Source: Robiginitomaculum sp.
GTDB lineage: Bacteria; Pseudomonadota; Alphaproteobacteria; Caulobacterales; Maricaulaceae
Direction of reading: 5' to 3'
DNA length: 64,000 nucleotides
NCBI GenBank assembly: GCA_021776525.1
Contig: JAJFFT010000006.1
Coordinates: forward strand, 434,001 to 498,000
Below, piece after piece: positions 16,747 to 27,042 of the stretch. A program made the position numbers and the translations under genes. Every line of letters begins with the position of its first letter. Position 1 is the first letter of the stretch. The notes under the pieces are model-generated. The model was not told the DNA's origin. It worked only from the letters and a program-made list of their open reading frames with translations, and made no database searches.

Positions 16747-18306
16747 ATGAAAACCGTGTTGTTACTGTCATCACAATCGGCCACCAGTCATGTGGGGGCA
16801 TCGGCGGCCACTTTTGCGTTACAACGCATGGGCGTAGAAGTGATTACCCTGCCTACCGTATTGCTGGGCCGGCACCCGGGTTGGGGTGATCCGGGCATGG
16901 TGGAAATTGACGCAGACGGCTTGTCACGCATGTTTCTGGCGGTTCAGGCCCAGGGTGCATTAGACCGCGTTGATGCGGTGGTCACTGGTTATTTTCGCTC
17001 GTCCCGACAAATCACGGCAGCAGCGGCGATGATTGATTATACACGCGCCGCAAAAAAAGACGTTCTGGTGGTGGTCGATCCGGTTATGGGCGACGAGCCA
17101 GACGGTCTTTATGTGCCCGACGCCGTGGCCGAGGCGCTGATCCGGGACCTTGTCCCCCGTGCCGACATCATCACCCCCAACGCCTGGGAACTGGCCCACA
17201 TTGCCGACCGGCCTGTGTTTGACGAGGGCTCTGCCGTCGAAGCGGCCCGCTCGCTTAATTGCCCACTGGTGATTGCCACTTCAACCCCCAGTGCCGCTCA
17301 GTGCGCCACCCTGGCCATTGAAAAAGACAGCGCCTGGTGCGTCTCCACACCGTGCTATAAAAACGTGCCGCGCGGCACAGGTGATTTGCTTACCGCATTG
17401 TTTACCGCGCACTTGCTGGGCGGAAAAACCAACCGCGCCGCGCTGGAAACCTCGGTTTCGTCAATAGATATGGTGCTCAGCGAAGCACAACGTTTGAACA
17501 CGCCCGAACTGCCTCTGGTGGCCACTCAGGACCGTCTGGTCAGTCCGCGCACCGGCGTTTCCGCCAGACCACCCTTACAGGCCCGCCGCCACGCCCGCTG
17601 GGTTGCCGGTATGGATGGCTGTCCCGGGGGCTGGATTGCCGTCATGTTGGACGTCACGGGCCAGCACACGCCCATCATGCGCCCCTTGCGCGGGTTTTGG
17701 GACGTGCTTCTGACCCCGGAACGCCCCGAAATTGTTGCCGTGGATATGCCCATCGGGTTTTTGGAAAAGGCCGTGCGCGGTGGCCGCGGCTGTGAGCGCG
17801 CCGCCCGCGAACGTCTGGGTCCGCGCAAATCATCGGTGTTTTCATCGCCCAGTCGGCGGGCGCTCTATACCACCAGTTATGAGGCCGCCTGTGCAGCCAA
17901 TGCCAAATCTGGCGAACACGCCCCCAAACTTTCGCAACAAACCTATGGTTTGTTTGATAAAATGCGCGAGATTGATGCACGCATAACCCCGGACCTGCAA
18001 AGCCGGGTTTTTGAAACCCACCCGGAATTGTGCTTTACCCTGATGCGCGAGGGCGAGCCCTGTGCCCATTCCAAGAAAACCTCGGATGGAGAGCACGAAC
18101 GCATAGAGGCCTTGCAGAAAATTGGCTTTGATCCGGAGTTTTTAAAGACAGAAACCTTCACGCCTTTTGGCAATGTGCGCGATGACTTCCTGGACGCCTG
18201 TGCCTGTGCCTGGTCGGCCCAGCGCATCTTGTTTGATGCTGCCGAAATACTCCCCCACGAACCTGCACGCGATGCCAACGGCTTAGAGATGGCCATACGG
18301 GGTTAG
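16747..18306 (+). CDS. Fusion protein: pyridoxal kinase-like (PdxY) N-domain + DUF429 (predicted RNase H-fold) C-domain
   Basis: N-domain: VVVDPVMGDEPDGLYV, ADIITPNAWELAHI, RGTGDLLTALFTAHLL; C-domain: VAGMDGCPGGWIAV, AVDMPIGFL, LGPRKSSVFSSPSRRALY, FETHPELCF, DDFLDACACAWSA. Confidence 0.85.
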   Translation: MKTVLLLSSQSATSHVGASAATFALQRMGVEVITLPTVLLGRHPGWGDPGMVEIDADGLSRMFLAVQAQGALDRVDAVVTGYFRSSRQITAAAAMIDYTRAAKKDVLVVVDPVMGDEPDGLYVPDAVAEALIRDLVPRADIITPNAWELAHIADRPVFDEGSAVEAARSLNCPLVIATSTPSAAQCATLAIEKDSAWCVSTPCYKNVPRGTGDLLTALFTAHLLGGKTNRAALETSVSSIDMVLSEAQRLNTPELPLVATQDRLVSPRTGVSARPPLQARRHARWVAGMDGCPGGWIAVMLDVTGQHTPIMRPLRGFWDVLLTPERPEIVAVDMPIGFLEKAVRGGRGCERAARERLGPRKSSVFSSPSRRALYTTSYEAACAANAKSGEHAPKLSQQTYGLFDKMREIDARITPDLQSRVFETHPELCFTLMREGEPCAHSKKTSDGEHERIEALQKIGFDPEFLKTETFTPFGNVRDDFLDACACAWSAQRILFDAAEILPHEPARDANGLEMAIRG

Positions 18307-18320
18307 GCTTTTTAAGCCAT

Positions 18321-20129
18321 TTATTCGCCGTCCATTTTCAGCGCCGCGATAAAGGCGGTTTGAGGAATTTCCACCTTGCCGAACTGGCGCATTTTCTTCT
18401 TCCCCGCCTTTTGTTTGTCCAAAAGCTTGCGTTTACGTGTCGCATCGCCGCCATAACATTTGGCGGTCACATCCTTGCGCATAGCAGCAATGGTTTCGCG
18501 GGCAATGACCCGCCCACCAATGGCCGCCTGAATCGGGATTTTGAACAAATGGCGTGGGATCAGGTCTTTCAGCTTTTCGCACATCAGACGGCCACGGGCC
18601 TCGGCGCGAGAGCGGTGCACCAGCATGGAGAGCGCATCCACCGGTTCGGCATTAACCAGAATTGACATTTTCACCAGATCACCGTCGCGATAGCCAATCA
18701 TGGAATAATCAAAGCTGGCATAGCCCTTGGTCAGAGATTTCAGGCGATCATAAAAATCAAACACCACTTCGTTGAGCGGCAATTCATATTCGATCATCGC
18801 CCGCGCCCCGACATAGGTCAGCGCCGTTTGTACGCCGCGCCGATCCTGACAGAGCTTCAATACCGCACCCACATATTCGTCCGGCGTTAATATGGTGGCC
18901 TTGATCCATGGCTCGGCAATGCTGTCTATGCGCACAGGGTCGGGCATATCAGCGGGGTTATGCAGCGCCATTTCGCTGCCATCATTCATGGTGATCTGAT
19001 AAACAACACTAGGCGCGGTGGCGATCAGGTCGAGATTAAACTCCCGCTCCAGGCGCTCTTGTATGATCTCAAGGTGCAACAGCCCCAAAAATCCACAGCG
19101 AAAACCAAAACCCAAGGCCGCGGAGGTTTCCATCTCATAGGAAAAACTGGCATCATTGAGGCGCAATTTACCTACGGCGGCGCGCAGGTCTTCAAAGTCA
19201 GCGGCATCAACCGGAAATATGCCGCAAAACACCACCGGCTGAACCGGGCGAAAGCCTTCTAAGGCTTCCTGTGTTGGGCGTTTTTCCTCGGTAATGGTGT
19301 CGCCCACAGCGGCATCCGCTACTTCTTTGATCGACGCTGTAAAAAAACCAATTTCACCAGGCCCCAAAGAGGCTTTTTCCTCGGCCTTGGGACGAAACAC
19401 CCCGACCCGGTCCAACGTATAGGATGAGCCATTAGACATCATCTTAATGCGCATGCCCTTTTTAGCCGTGCCCTCCAGCATCCGAAACAGCACCACAACG
19501 CCCAGATAAGTATCGTACCAGGCGTCAACCAACAGGGCCTTTAATGGCGCCTCTGGATCGCCAGACTTTGGTGCAGGCAATTGCCTGACAATGGCTTCCA
19601 GAACCTCAGATATGCCTTGGCCAGTTTTGGCAGAAACTTCAATGGCATCGCTTGCGTCCAGACCAATCACGTCCTCGATCTGTTGGCGAATGCGGTCTGG
19701 TTCGGCGGCCGGCAGGTCAATTTTGTTCAGAACCGACACGATATCATGATCGTGGTCCAGCGCCTGATAAACATTGGCTAGAGTTTGGGCCTCAACCCCC
19801 TGGCTGGCATCTACAACCAACAGTGAACCTTCGCACGCCGACAATGACCGCGAGACCTCATAGGCAAAATCCACATGGCCCGGCGTGTCCATCAGGTTGA
19901 GCACATAGTTCTGGCCATCCTTAGCCGTATAATCCAGCCGAACGGTCTGCGCCTTAATGGTGATGCCGCGCTCGCGCTCAATATCCATGCTGTCCAGCAC
20001 CTGCTCTTTCATTTCGCGCGCGGTGAGGCCCCCGGTCTCCTGGATCAGGCGATCGGCAAGAGTGGATTTTCCATGGTCAATATGGGCGACAATGGCAAAA
20101 TTACGGATATGTTCAGGATTTATACTCAT
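18321..20129 (-). CDS. lepA: Elongation factor 4 (LepA)
   Basis: [23 protein letters not shown]...[16 protein letters not shown]...[22 protein letters not shown]. Confidence 0.97.
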   Translation of the reverse strand: MSINPEHIRNFAIVAHIDHGKSTLADRLIQETGGLTAREMKEQVLDSMDIERERGITIKAQTVRLDYTAKDGQNYVLNLMDTPGHVDFAYEVSRSLSACEGSLLVVDASQGVEAQTLANVYQALDHDHDIVSVLNKIDLPAAEPDRIRQQIEDVIGLDASDAIEVSAKTGQGISEVLEAIVRQLPAPKSGDPEAPLKALLVDAWYDTYLGVVVLFRMLEGTAKKGMRIKMMSNGSSYTLDRVGVFRPKAEEKASLGPGEIGFFTASIKEVADAAVGDTITEEKRPTQEALEGFRPVQPVVFCGIFPVDAADFEDLRAAVGKLRLNDASFSYEMETSAALGFGFRCGFLGLLHLEIIQERLEREFNLDLIATAPSVVYQITMNDGSEMALHNPADMPDPVRIDSIAEPWIKATILTPDEYVGAVLKLCQDRRGVQTALTYVGARAMIEYELPLNEVVFDFYDRLKSLTKGYASFDYSMIGYRDGDLVKMSILVNAEPVDALSMLVHRSRAEARGRLMCEKLKDLIPRHLFKIPIQAAIGGRVIARETIAAMRKDVTAKCYGGDATRKRKLLDKQKAGKKKMRQFGKVEIPQTAFIAALKMDGE

Positions 20130-20223
20130 AAGCGGGGACTTAGCAGCAAGAACACCTTGCGCCAAGCACCCTTTCCATCACGAGCAAAGCGCGCCATTAT
20201 TCAAATTCTTACCGGAGGCCGCC

Positions 20224-20796
20224 ATGTACCGACGCTTTTTCATTTTTACTTTTCTGATGACCGGTTTAATGACCCATGGCGTGAGCGCGCAAAACGCACC
20301 CGCGGACGGTGAGGCCACATATTCCAGCACCGAGGTCACCCACGCGGTTTCAGACTTTTTCGGAGTTACATCCGAAGCGGCCGGTTCGGCCGTGGAGAGC
20401 ATTTTCTCTAAACAGGGACGCCCTGTGGGGTATATTTATGGCGGTGAAGGTGCCGCCGCAGTGGGTGTCGGCCTGCGTTATGGCAAAGGCACAATGATCT
20501 TAAAAGACGGCACCAACAAAACCGTTTACTGGCAAGGGCCCTCCGTGGGCTTTGACATTGGCGGTAACGGCGCGAAGGTTTTTACCCTGATCTATGGTCT
20601 GCATGATGCAGAGCAGATTTATAAACGTTTTCCCGGAGTCGATGGCTCGGCCTATCTGATTGCCGGCATGGGGATCAATTATCAGATCGGACACGGCATG
20701 ACGCTGGTCCCGATCCGTTCGGGCGGGGGCTTACGCCTTGGGGCCAATGTCGGCTATCTGAAATATAGTCGGAAACGCAAAATTCTGCCGTTTTAG
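20224..20796 (+). CDS. DUF1134 family envelope protein (EipA-like)
   Basis: Signal peptide then VTHAVSDFFGVTSEAAGSAVESIFSKQGRPVGYIYGGEGAAAVGVGLRYGKG. Confidence 0.85.
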   Translation: MYRRFFIFTFLMTGLMTHGVSAQNAPADGEATYSSTEVTHAVSDFFGVTSEAAGSAVESIFSKQGRPVGYIYGGEGAAAVGVGLRYGKGTMILKDGTNKTVYWQGPSVGFDIGGNGAKVFTLIYGLHDAEQIYKRFPGVDGSAYLIAGMGINYQIGHGMTLVPIRSGGGLRLGANVGYLKYSRKRKILPF

Positions 20797-21125
20797 GACC
20801 CCCGAACCGGGGCCTGCGCCCGGTCATCCAGACCATAATCCCGCAAGACCTGCGCCACACGAATGCGGTACGCTCTGAACACTTGTGTCCGCCCTGTATT
20901 TTGCGCAGCGCGGTGCATCTGCATATCTCGCCATGCAGCCACCGCCTGCTCATCACGAAAAAAAGACAAAGATAAAATGCGGCTTTCATCGCTTAGGCTT
21001 TGAAAACGTTCGACCGAGATAAACCCGTCAATCTTTTCAAGCTCAACACGTAGCTTTGCAGCAATATCCAGATAGCGCTGCTTATGATCAGCATGCGGCT
21101 CGACCTCAAAAATTACCGCAATCAT
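20793..21125 (-). CDS. Antibiotic biosynthesis monooxygenase (ABM)-domain protein
   Basis: [44 protein letters not shown]...AVAAWRD. Confidence 0.85.
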   Translation of the reverse strand: MIAVIFEVEPHADHKQRYLDIAAKLRVELEKIDGFISVERFQSLSDESRILSLSFFRDEQAVAAWRDMQMHRAAQNTGRTQVFRAYRIRVAQVLRDYGLDDRAQAPVRGS

Positions 21126-21451
21126 AAAACCACCGTTTTGCTGTGCGGCGCAGAGGCCAGTTTCAAAAATGTGCGCTCTTCGCGCAGGATAAACTTTTCC
21201 CGCTGGGCAAAAGCGTAGTTTTCCTGCCCTAGAGGGTCGGCGGCAAGGCGGGTTTTATACGCCTCATATGCAGCAAGGCTTTCAACCGAATAAATGCCAT
21301 AAGCCAAAGTGGTTGATCCTTCATGGGGGGCAAAATAGCCGATCAGGGCCGCACCGCACCGTGGAATGGCCTGCCCCCAGTTTTGCGCATAACGCACAAA
21401 CTCATCCTTTTTTGTCGGGTCGATCTGATATTGAATTATACAGGTGATCAT
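21122..21451 (-). CDS. NIPSNAP-family protein
   Basis: [55 protein letters not shown]; start at 21451 preferred. Confidence 0.82.
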   Translation of the reverse strand: MITCIIQYQIDPTKKDEFVRYAQNWGQAIPRCGAALIGYFAPHEGSTTLAYGIYSVESLAAYEAYKTRLAADPLGQENYAFAQREKFILREERTFLKLASAPHSKTVVL

Positions 21452-21497
21452 GACGTGCTCCTTGTCTGAGCACAGCGTCGCATATTGTTTGCGTCTG

Positions 21498-21521
21498 ATG
21501 CTTCGGTTATAGTCGAAGTAT
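21498..21521. promoter_or_regulatory. Inverted-repeat operator candidate for ArsR regulator
   Basis: ATGCTTCG-gttatagt-CGAAGTAT, 8-bp arms with one mismatch; right arm overlaps arsR-type gene start codon. Confidence 0.5.
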
Positions 21522-22200
21522 GAAAAACGGACCAAATATAGCATTATTGGGATCACTGATCGGTGATCCGGCGCGCACTAATATCTTACTGGCCCTGATG
21601 AGCGGCAAAGCCCTGACGGCCAGTGAACTTGCGCTGGAGGCCGGGATCACCCCACAAACCGCCAGCACCCATCTGGCCAAACTTTTGGATGCCAAACTGC
21701 TCCGCCTGCACAAACAGGGACGGCACCGGTATTTCGCACTGGCAGACGATGATGTGGGACATTTGCTGGAAACCATGATGGGGCTGGCGGCAAAGCTCGG
21801 CCATTCCCGCACCCGTACAGGCCCCAAAGATCCGGCCATGCGCAAAGCTCGTGTCTGTTATAATCATCTGGCTGGGGAATATGGTGTGCACATGCTGAAC
21901 AGCATGCTCGCGCAAGGATACCTTAGTGCCGCAGCAGAGCAGATCGAACTAACCGCGGCCGGCGAAAACTTTCTTCAAAGGCTGGGGCTAGACATCAAGG
22001 CGCTTTCCCGGAAAAGGCGGCCGGTCTGCAAGCCCTGTCTGGACTGGAGCGCCCGTCGTCCCCATCTTGCCGGCACCCTTGGCACCGCTTTGCTCAACCA
22101 TTTTTATGAAAGCAAATGGGCCCATCGGCAAGAGGGAACCAGAGTTGTGGATTTTTCGCCCGTTGGAGAAAAACTGTTCTTTTCTGCCTTTCCCCTTTAG
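21520..22200 (+). CDS. ArsR-family winged-helix transcriptional regulator
   Basis: [64 protein letters not shown]. Confidence 0.9.
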   Translation: MKNGPNIALLGSLIGDPARTNILLALMSGKALTASELALEAGITPQTASTHLAKLLDAKLLRLHKQGRHRYFALADDDVGHLLETMMGLAAKLGHSRTRTGPKDPAMRKARVCYNHLAGEYGVHMLNSMLAQGYLSAAAEQIELTAAGENFLQRLGLDIKALSRKRRPVCKPCLDWSARRPHLAGTLGTALLNHFYESKWAHRQEGTRVVDFSPVGEKLFFSAFPL

Positions 22201-22841
22201 ACACCCAGCGGCACAACCTTAAGTTCTGGCCACAGCTTTTTCATTCGTGTTGTTTTTTTGGCATAAGATGCGGGTGAAATATCTGCGCCGTCGCTGCGTG
22301 GGCGAATAGTAAACCCAAAAACATCGCCCAAACCAAAAGGCGCGTGAATAACCAGACCACCCTTTTCGTCTGGCGCTGCACCCACAGCATTACAGGGCGA
22401 CATATAGCGTTCCAGTGATTGTGCGGCGCTAGTGAGTGGTGCGTACGGCACACCAAAATGATCTTCAAACCAGAGGTGCACACGGGCCTGATTGCGCACC
22501 TCGACCTCAACCCCAAGGTCAGCAAAAGCGGCCGCACAGGCCTTGATGACCTTGTCCTCGGCCTGATAGGACAGGTCATGATTATCATAATAAACCAGGT
22601 CATAATCACGAATACCGCGCCCCGGATCATGGCCCAAAAGGCCATTCCAGACGCTTTGGTAAAGGCAACCAGAAACCAGCATACCCTCAGGCAAGGGCAG
22701 GCCTGGCATGCGTTTCCATATCTCGGCATTGATCGGGTTTTGGCCAATCAGGTCGATAAAGGCGTTTTCTTGTAACGCGGCGGATGAGGACGCATATCGC
22801 AAATGTGCTGGTCCATGGCTCACAGGCCCATCTTGCCCCAT
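22197..22841 (-). CDS. Nucleotidyltransferase-family protein (COG3575-like)
   Basis: [47 protein letters not shown]...[17 protein letters not shown]. Confidence 0.8.
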   Translation of the reverse strand: MGQDGPVSHGPAHLRYASSSAALQENAFIDLIGQNPINAEIWKRMPGLPLPEGMLVSGCLYQSVWNGLLGHDPGRGIRDYDLVYYDNHDLSYQAEDKVIKACAAAFADLGVEVEVRNQARVHLWFEDHFGVPYAPLTSAAQSLERYMSPCNAVGAAPDEKGGLVIHAPFGLGDVFGFTIRPRSDGADISPASYAKKTTRMKKLWPELKVVPLGV

Positions 22842-24322
22842 TTTGCTGTCACTGCCGCAATGACGTCTTTATCCATTTTCATCTCGCGGCCCCATTCACG
22901 GGTGGTTTCGCCCGGCCATTTATTGGTAGCATCCAGCCCCATTTTAGAGCCAAGCCCGGAAACCGGCGAAGCAAAGTCCAGATAATCAATCGGGGTGTTT
23001 TCCACGGGCACGCAATCGCGCACAGGATCCATACGTGTAGAGATCGCCCACATCACATCTTTCCAGTCGCGGGCATTGATATCGTCATCCACAACGATCA
23101 GCCATTTTGTATAGGTAAATTGTCGCAGGTATGACCACGCGCCCATCATCACCCGCTTGGCGTGACCCGCATAGGCTTTTTTCATGGAGATAACGGCAAT
23201 GCGATAGGAACAGGCCTCGGGCGGCAACCAGAAATCGGTGATTTCAGGAAATTGCTGTTGAAGAAGCGGGATGAAAACCTCGTTTAACGCCTCGCCCAAT
23301 ACGCTGGGCTCGTCCGGTGGGCGGCCAGTATACGTGCTTAAATACATCGGGTCTTCGCGCATGGTAATGGCGCTGATCTCAAAAACCGGAAATTCCTCAA
23401 CCGAGTTATAATACCCCGTATGGTCGCCGTAAGGCCCTTCGGGCGCTGTCTTAGTTGGATGCACATGGCCTTCGATAACGATTTCGGCTTCGGCCGGTAC
23501 ATGCAAATCAATAGTTTTGCATTTAACCAGCTCGGCCTTCTTACCGCGCAACAACCCTGCAAACTGATACTCGGATAAAGTATCCGGCACTGGGGTAACG
23601 GCGGCCAAAATCGTGCCTGGGTCGGCCCCGATCACGGCAGCCAGCGGCATCGGCTTGCCCGGATTGGCCGCCTTAAAACGCGCAAATTGTTGCGCCCCAC
23701 CACGATGGGCCAACCAGCGCATTATGGTTTTATGCGGTCCCAGCTTTTGCATTCGGTAAATGCCAAGATTTGTATTGTCTTCGGCGGCTTTACCTGGGCC
23801 TTTGGTGACCACCAGTGGCCAGGTAATCAAAGGCGCCGGTTCGCCCGGCCAACAGGTCTGGATCGGCAGGCGATCCAGCGATGCGTCCTTGCCTTTTAAC
23901 ACCACCTGCTGGCAGGGGGCTTTGCGCACAGTTTTTGGCCGCATAGCCATCACAGTTTTGATTAAGGGCGCTAATTTCAGGGCATCACCAACACCGCGCG
24001 GCGGCTCGGGCTGGCGCATAAAAGCCAACAATTCGCCCACTTCACGCAAATCTTGCGCTGATGTGCGCACTTTGCCGCCCATGGTAACGCCGCGCGCCAC
24101 ACGCTCGACCGTACCAAACAGATTGATCAGCACCGGCATTTCTGCGGCTTGACCCTTTTCGGTTGTCGCATTCTCAAAAAGCACCGCCGGGCCGCCGTTA
24201 CGGATCAGGCGACAGCCAATTTCCGTCAGTTCCAGATCTGTGGAAACCGGGGTTTGTACATGCTTATAAAGGCCATCTGCCTCCAGCGCCGCCAGATAAT
24301 CTCTTAGGGAAGAATAGGTCAT
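22820..24322 (-). CDS. ubiD: UbiD-family decarboxylase
   Basis: [67 protein letters not shown]. Confidence 0.93.
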   Translation of the reverse strand: MTYSSLRDYLAALEADGLYKHVQTPVSTDLELTEIGCRLIRNGGPAVLFENATTEKGQAAEMPVLINLFGTVERVARGVTMGGKVRTSAQDLREVGELLAFMRQPEPPRGVGDALKLAPLIKTVMAMRPKTVRKAPCQQVVLKGKDASLDRLPIQTCWPGEPAPLITWPLVVTKGPGKAAEDNTNLGIYRMQKLGPHKTIMRWLAHRGGAQQFARFKAANPGKPMPLAAVIGADPGTILAAVTPVPDTLSEYQFAGLLRGKKAELVKCKTIDLHVPAEAEIVIEGHVHPTKTAPEGPYGDHTGYYNSVEEFPVFEISAITMREDPMYLSTYTGRPPDEPSVLGEALNEVFIPLLQQQFPEITDFWLPPEACSYRIAVISMKKAYAGHAKRVMMGAWSYLRQFTYTKWLIVVDDDINARDWKDVMWAISTRMDPVRDCVPVENTPIDYLDFASPVSGLGSKMGLDATNKWPGETTREWGREMKMDKDVIAAVTAKWGKMGL

Positions 24323-24369
24323 GTACCTTGCTAGCGTGCACCTTGGGTTCTGTCACGCCTTTGCGTCAC

Positions 24370-24720
24370 TTATACCGAGGCCTTAGTCCAGACAGCCAAC
24401 ACATTGCCGGATGGATCAATAAAGCCAAACCGGCTGCCGCCAGGAAAGCTGATCCGTTCCAATATTTCACCGCCCGCATCGCGAATGGCCTTTTCGCTGA
24501 TATCCAGATCGTCAGAATAAAGAATGACCATCGCGCCGCCGCGCGGCGGGCGGTTTAGTGTCGGGGCAAAGCCGCCTTCCAATCCCGCGCCGGTAAAGGC
24601 CACATAATCACTGCCATAGTCTTCAAACGCCCAGCCAAACGCGGCCCCGTAAAACGCCTTCATGGCGGATAGGTCCATAGCCGGCAGTTCTACATAGTCG
24701 ATATGGTTATTGGTGCTCAT
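24370..24720 (-). CDS. VOC/glyoxalase-superfamily protein
   Basis: HIDYVELPAMDLSAMKAFYGAAFGWAFEDYGSDYVAF...FGFIDPSGNVLAVW. Confidence 0.9.
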   Translation of the reverse strand: MSTNNHIDYVELPAMDLSAMKAFYGAAFGWAFEDYGSDYVAFTGAGLEGGFAPTLNRPPRGGAMVILYSDDLDISEKAIRDAGGEILERISFPGGSRFGFIDPSGNVLAVWTKASV

Positions 24721-24742
24721 GTGTGTTTCCCCATTCTAACAT

Positions 24743-25510
24743 TTAGAAAAAATCCGGAGCGCGTTTCTCAAAAAACGCAGTGGCCGCCTCTTTGCATTCG
24801 GCACTTTGTAAACGTTCACCAAAAAGAGCACTTTCACGGGCCATACGTTGTGCCGGCGTTTCCGGCTCGCGTTTCAGCAGGTTCTTGATCAATAGAAGCG
24901 CCGCCGGTGGTTTGGCCGCCAGCGCCCTGGCACGAACCATAGCCTCGTCCATCAATGCATCCGAAGAAAACACTTCATTGACCAGACCCATATCAGCGGC
25001 ATCTCTGGCATCGTGGAAATCACCAAACATCAGCATTTGTGCTGCCTTTTTAGTGCCCACAGCAAAGGGGAGCAGAAGCGAGGACCCCGCTTCGGGCATC
25101 AGACCAAGATTGATAAATGGCATCGAAAGGCGCGCATTATCGCTGGCATAGACCAGATCACAATGCAGCAGCATGGTCGTACCAATGCCGATCGCCAAAC
25201 CATTTACCGCGGCGATAAGGGGTTTCTTGGCGCGCAATATAGCTTGCAAGAAACGCTCGACCGGCAGGTCAGCATCACCCATGCGCGCTTTAGGGTTCAA
25301 AAAAGCACTCATATCATTACCCGCGGTAAAAACATTGCCTGCGCCCGTGATCATCACCACGCGCACGGCATCGTTATCCTGTGCTGTGATGATAGCATCT
25401 GCCATCGCCGCATACATATCTTCAGTTATCGCGTTTTTCTTGTCTTCACGGTTCATGGTGACCAGACGGACGCCGTTATCATCGGTAATCAGAATGTTTT
25501 CAGTACTCAA
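24743..25510 (-). CDS. Enoyl-CoA hydratase/isomerase (crotonase family)
   Basis: VVMITGAGNVFTAGNDMSAF, KPLIAAVNGLAIGIGTTMLLHCDLVYASDNARLSMPFINLGLMPEAGSS. Confidence 0.93.
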   Translation of the reverse strand: MSTENILITDDNGVRLVTMNREDKKNAITEDMYAAMADAIITAQDNDAVRVVMITGAGNVFTAGNDMSAFLNPKARMGDADLPVERFLQAILRAKKPLIAAVNGLAIGIGTTMLLHCDLVYASDNARLSMPFINLGLMPEAGSSLLLPFAVGTKKAAQMLMFGDFHDARDAADMGLVNEVFSSDALMDEAMVRARALAAKPPAALLLIKNLLKREPETPAQRMARESALFGERLQSAECKEAATAFFEKRAPDFF

Positions 25511-25533
25511 AATCGTCTCCCATATGGGGTTTA

Positions 25534-25971
25534 TTAAATAAGTGGAACATTAGCGATCCGTGCCAAAAACCGATAGACCACATTCATTTCTTCAGGTGTA
25601 AAACCGCTTTCAATTTCTGCATTAAAACCCCGCAGAGCTTCTTTGACAGCCTCATGGCTGGCGCGGCCTTTTTCCGTAAGGTGGGCGCGCATGGCACGGC
25701 CATCATCCAAACAGGCTTTGCGCACTATCAAGCCGGCCTTTTCCATGCGAGTCGCAAGACCGGTAATGGCTGAGTTATTCAAATCCAGCCCCTCGGCCAG
25801 ATCAGAGAGCAGACAACCATCATGGCGGCTCAGATAAAACAAGGCGGCCCCTTGGGACACGGAAATATTTGCGCTGTGTAATAGTTTGCGATTGGCGCGC
25901 TTGAACAACCGGTTTCTAGCGCGGTCCAGCAGTAAAAACAATCGCCTGTCAATGGGTCGTGCAATGGCCAT
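25534..25971 (-). CDS. MarR-family transcriptional regulator
   Basis: LSDLAEGLDLNNSAITGLATRMEKAGLIVRKACLDDGRAMRAHLTEKG. Confidence 0.88.
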   Translation of the reverse strand: MAIARPIDRRLFLLLDRARNRLFKRANRKLLHSANISVSQGAALFYLSRHDGCLLSDLAEGLDLNNSAITGLATRMEKAGLIVRKACLDDGRAMRAHLTEKGRASHEAVKEALRGFNAEIESGFTPEEMNVVYRFLARIANVPLI

Positions 25972-26042
25972 AAACGCTCTATGACACAACTATTTCATAT
26001 ATGCAATATTGCGCGCACTTTTTTTTAGGGCTAGGGTTATTC

Positions 26043-27011
26043 ATGACTGATTTTCCCGCGCCCAAACGCATTCAAACCAATGGCATCACCCTTTCCGTGC
26101 ATATGGCTGGGCCAAAAGATGGCTTGCCTGTATTATTATTACACGGCTGGCCCGAACTGGCCCGTTCATGGCTGAACCAGATCGGCCCGTTGGCACAAGC
26201 CGGGTTTCGGGTCATCGCACCTGACATGCGAGGCTTTGGTGCCTCGGACGCGCCAAAAGACCCATCCCTTTATGGCATAGACACTCTGCTTGCCGACCTG
26301 ACTGGGCTTTTGGATGCGCTGGGCATTAAAAAGGCTGTCTGGGTTGGCCATGACTGGGGCGGCCTGATCGTCTGGCCAGCAGCCTTGCTGGTGCCGACCC
26401 GCGTCGCAGGCGTTATTGGCGTCAACACCCCGCATTTACCGCGGCCGCCGATTTGCCCCATGGAAATGCTGCGCAAACGTTATGGCGATGACCATTACTT
26501 TGTCAGATTCCAAGAACAAGGTGCACCCGAAGCCTTGTTGGAAGGGCGCGAAGAGGCATTTTTTAAATTTGTCTTTGCCCGCCCCCCCAAAGTGATCACT
26601 GGTGCGCTGCCAGCAGGGGCCACACATTTGCTTAATCGATTTGCCGATTTTACAGACCGGGCAGAGGAAAATATCGCCATCCCTGCCGCCGAACGCGCCC
26701 ATTACGAACGTGCATACGCCGCGTCGGGGTTTCACGGCGGCATCAATTATTATCGCAATGTCAGCCAAAATTGGGAACGCATGAATGGGGTAAACTTGAA
26801 TGTGCATCAATTGGCTTTGATGATTGGGGCTGAGCTGGATCCATTTTTACCGCCGGTTTTTATGGAAGGCATGGAACAACGTGTCCCCAACCTTGAAAAG
26901 CACGTTATTGCGGGTTGCGGGCACTGGACCCAATGGGAAGCCCCAGATGCGTTAAGTGCCCTGATGGTAAACTGGCTCACAAAACGTCAAGACGACCTTC
27001 GTGAAGGGTGA
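26043..27011 (+). CDS. Epoxide hydrolase-like alpha/beta hydrolase
   Basis: VLLLHGWPELARSWLNQIGPLAQAGFRVIAPDMRGFGASDAP, VWVGHDWGGLIVW, GCGHWTQWEAPD. Confidence 0.92.
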   Translation: MTDFPAPKRIQTNGITLSVHMAGPKDGLPVLLLHGWPELARSWLNQIGPLAQAGFRVIAPDMRGFGASDAPKDPSLYGIDTLLADLTGLLDALGIKKAVWVGHDWGGLIVWPAALLVPTRVAGVIGVNTPHLPRPPICPMEMLRKRYGDDHYFVRFQEQGAPEALLEGREEAFFKFVFARPPKVITGALPAGATHLLNRFADFTDRAEENIAIPAAERAHYERAYAASGFHGGINYYRNVSQNWERMNGVNLNVHQLALMIGAELDPFLPPVFMEGMEQRVPNLEKHVIAGCGHWTQWEAPDALSALMVNWLTKRQDDLREG

Positions 27012-27042
27012 CGCAAGGGCCATAATCTTGATAGATTAAGCC

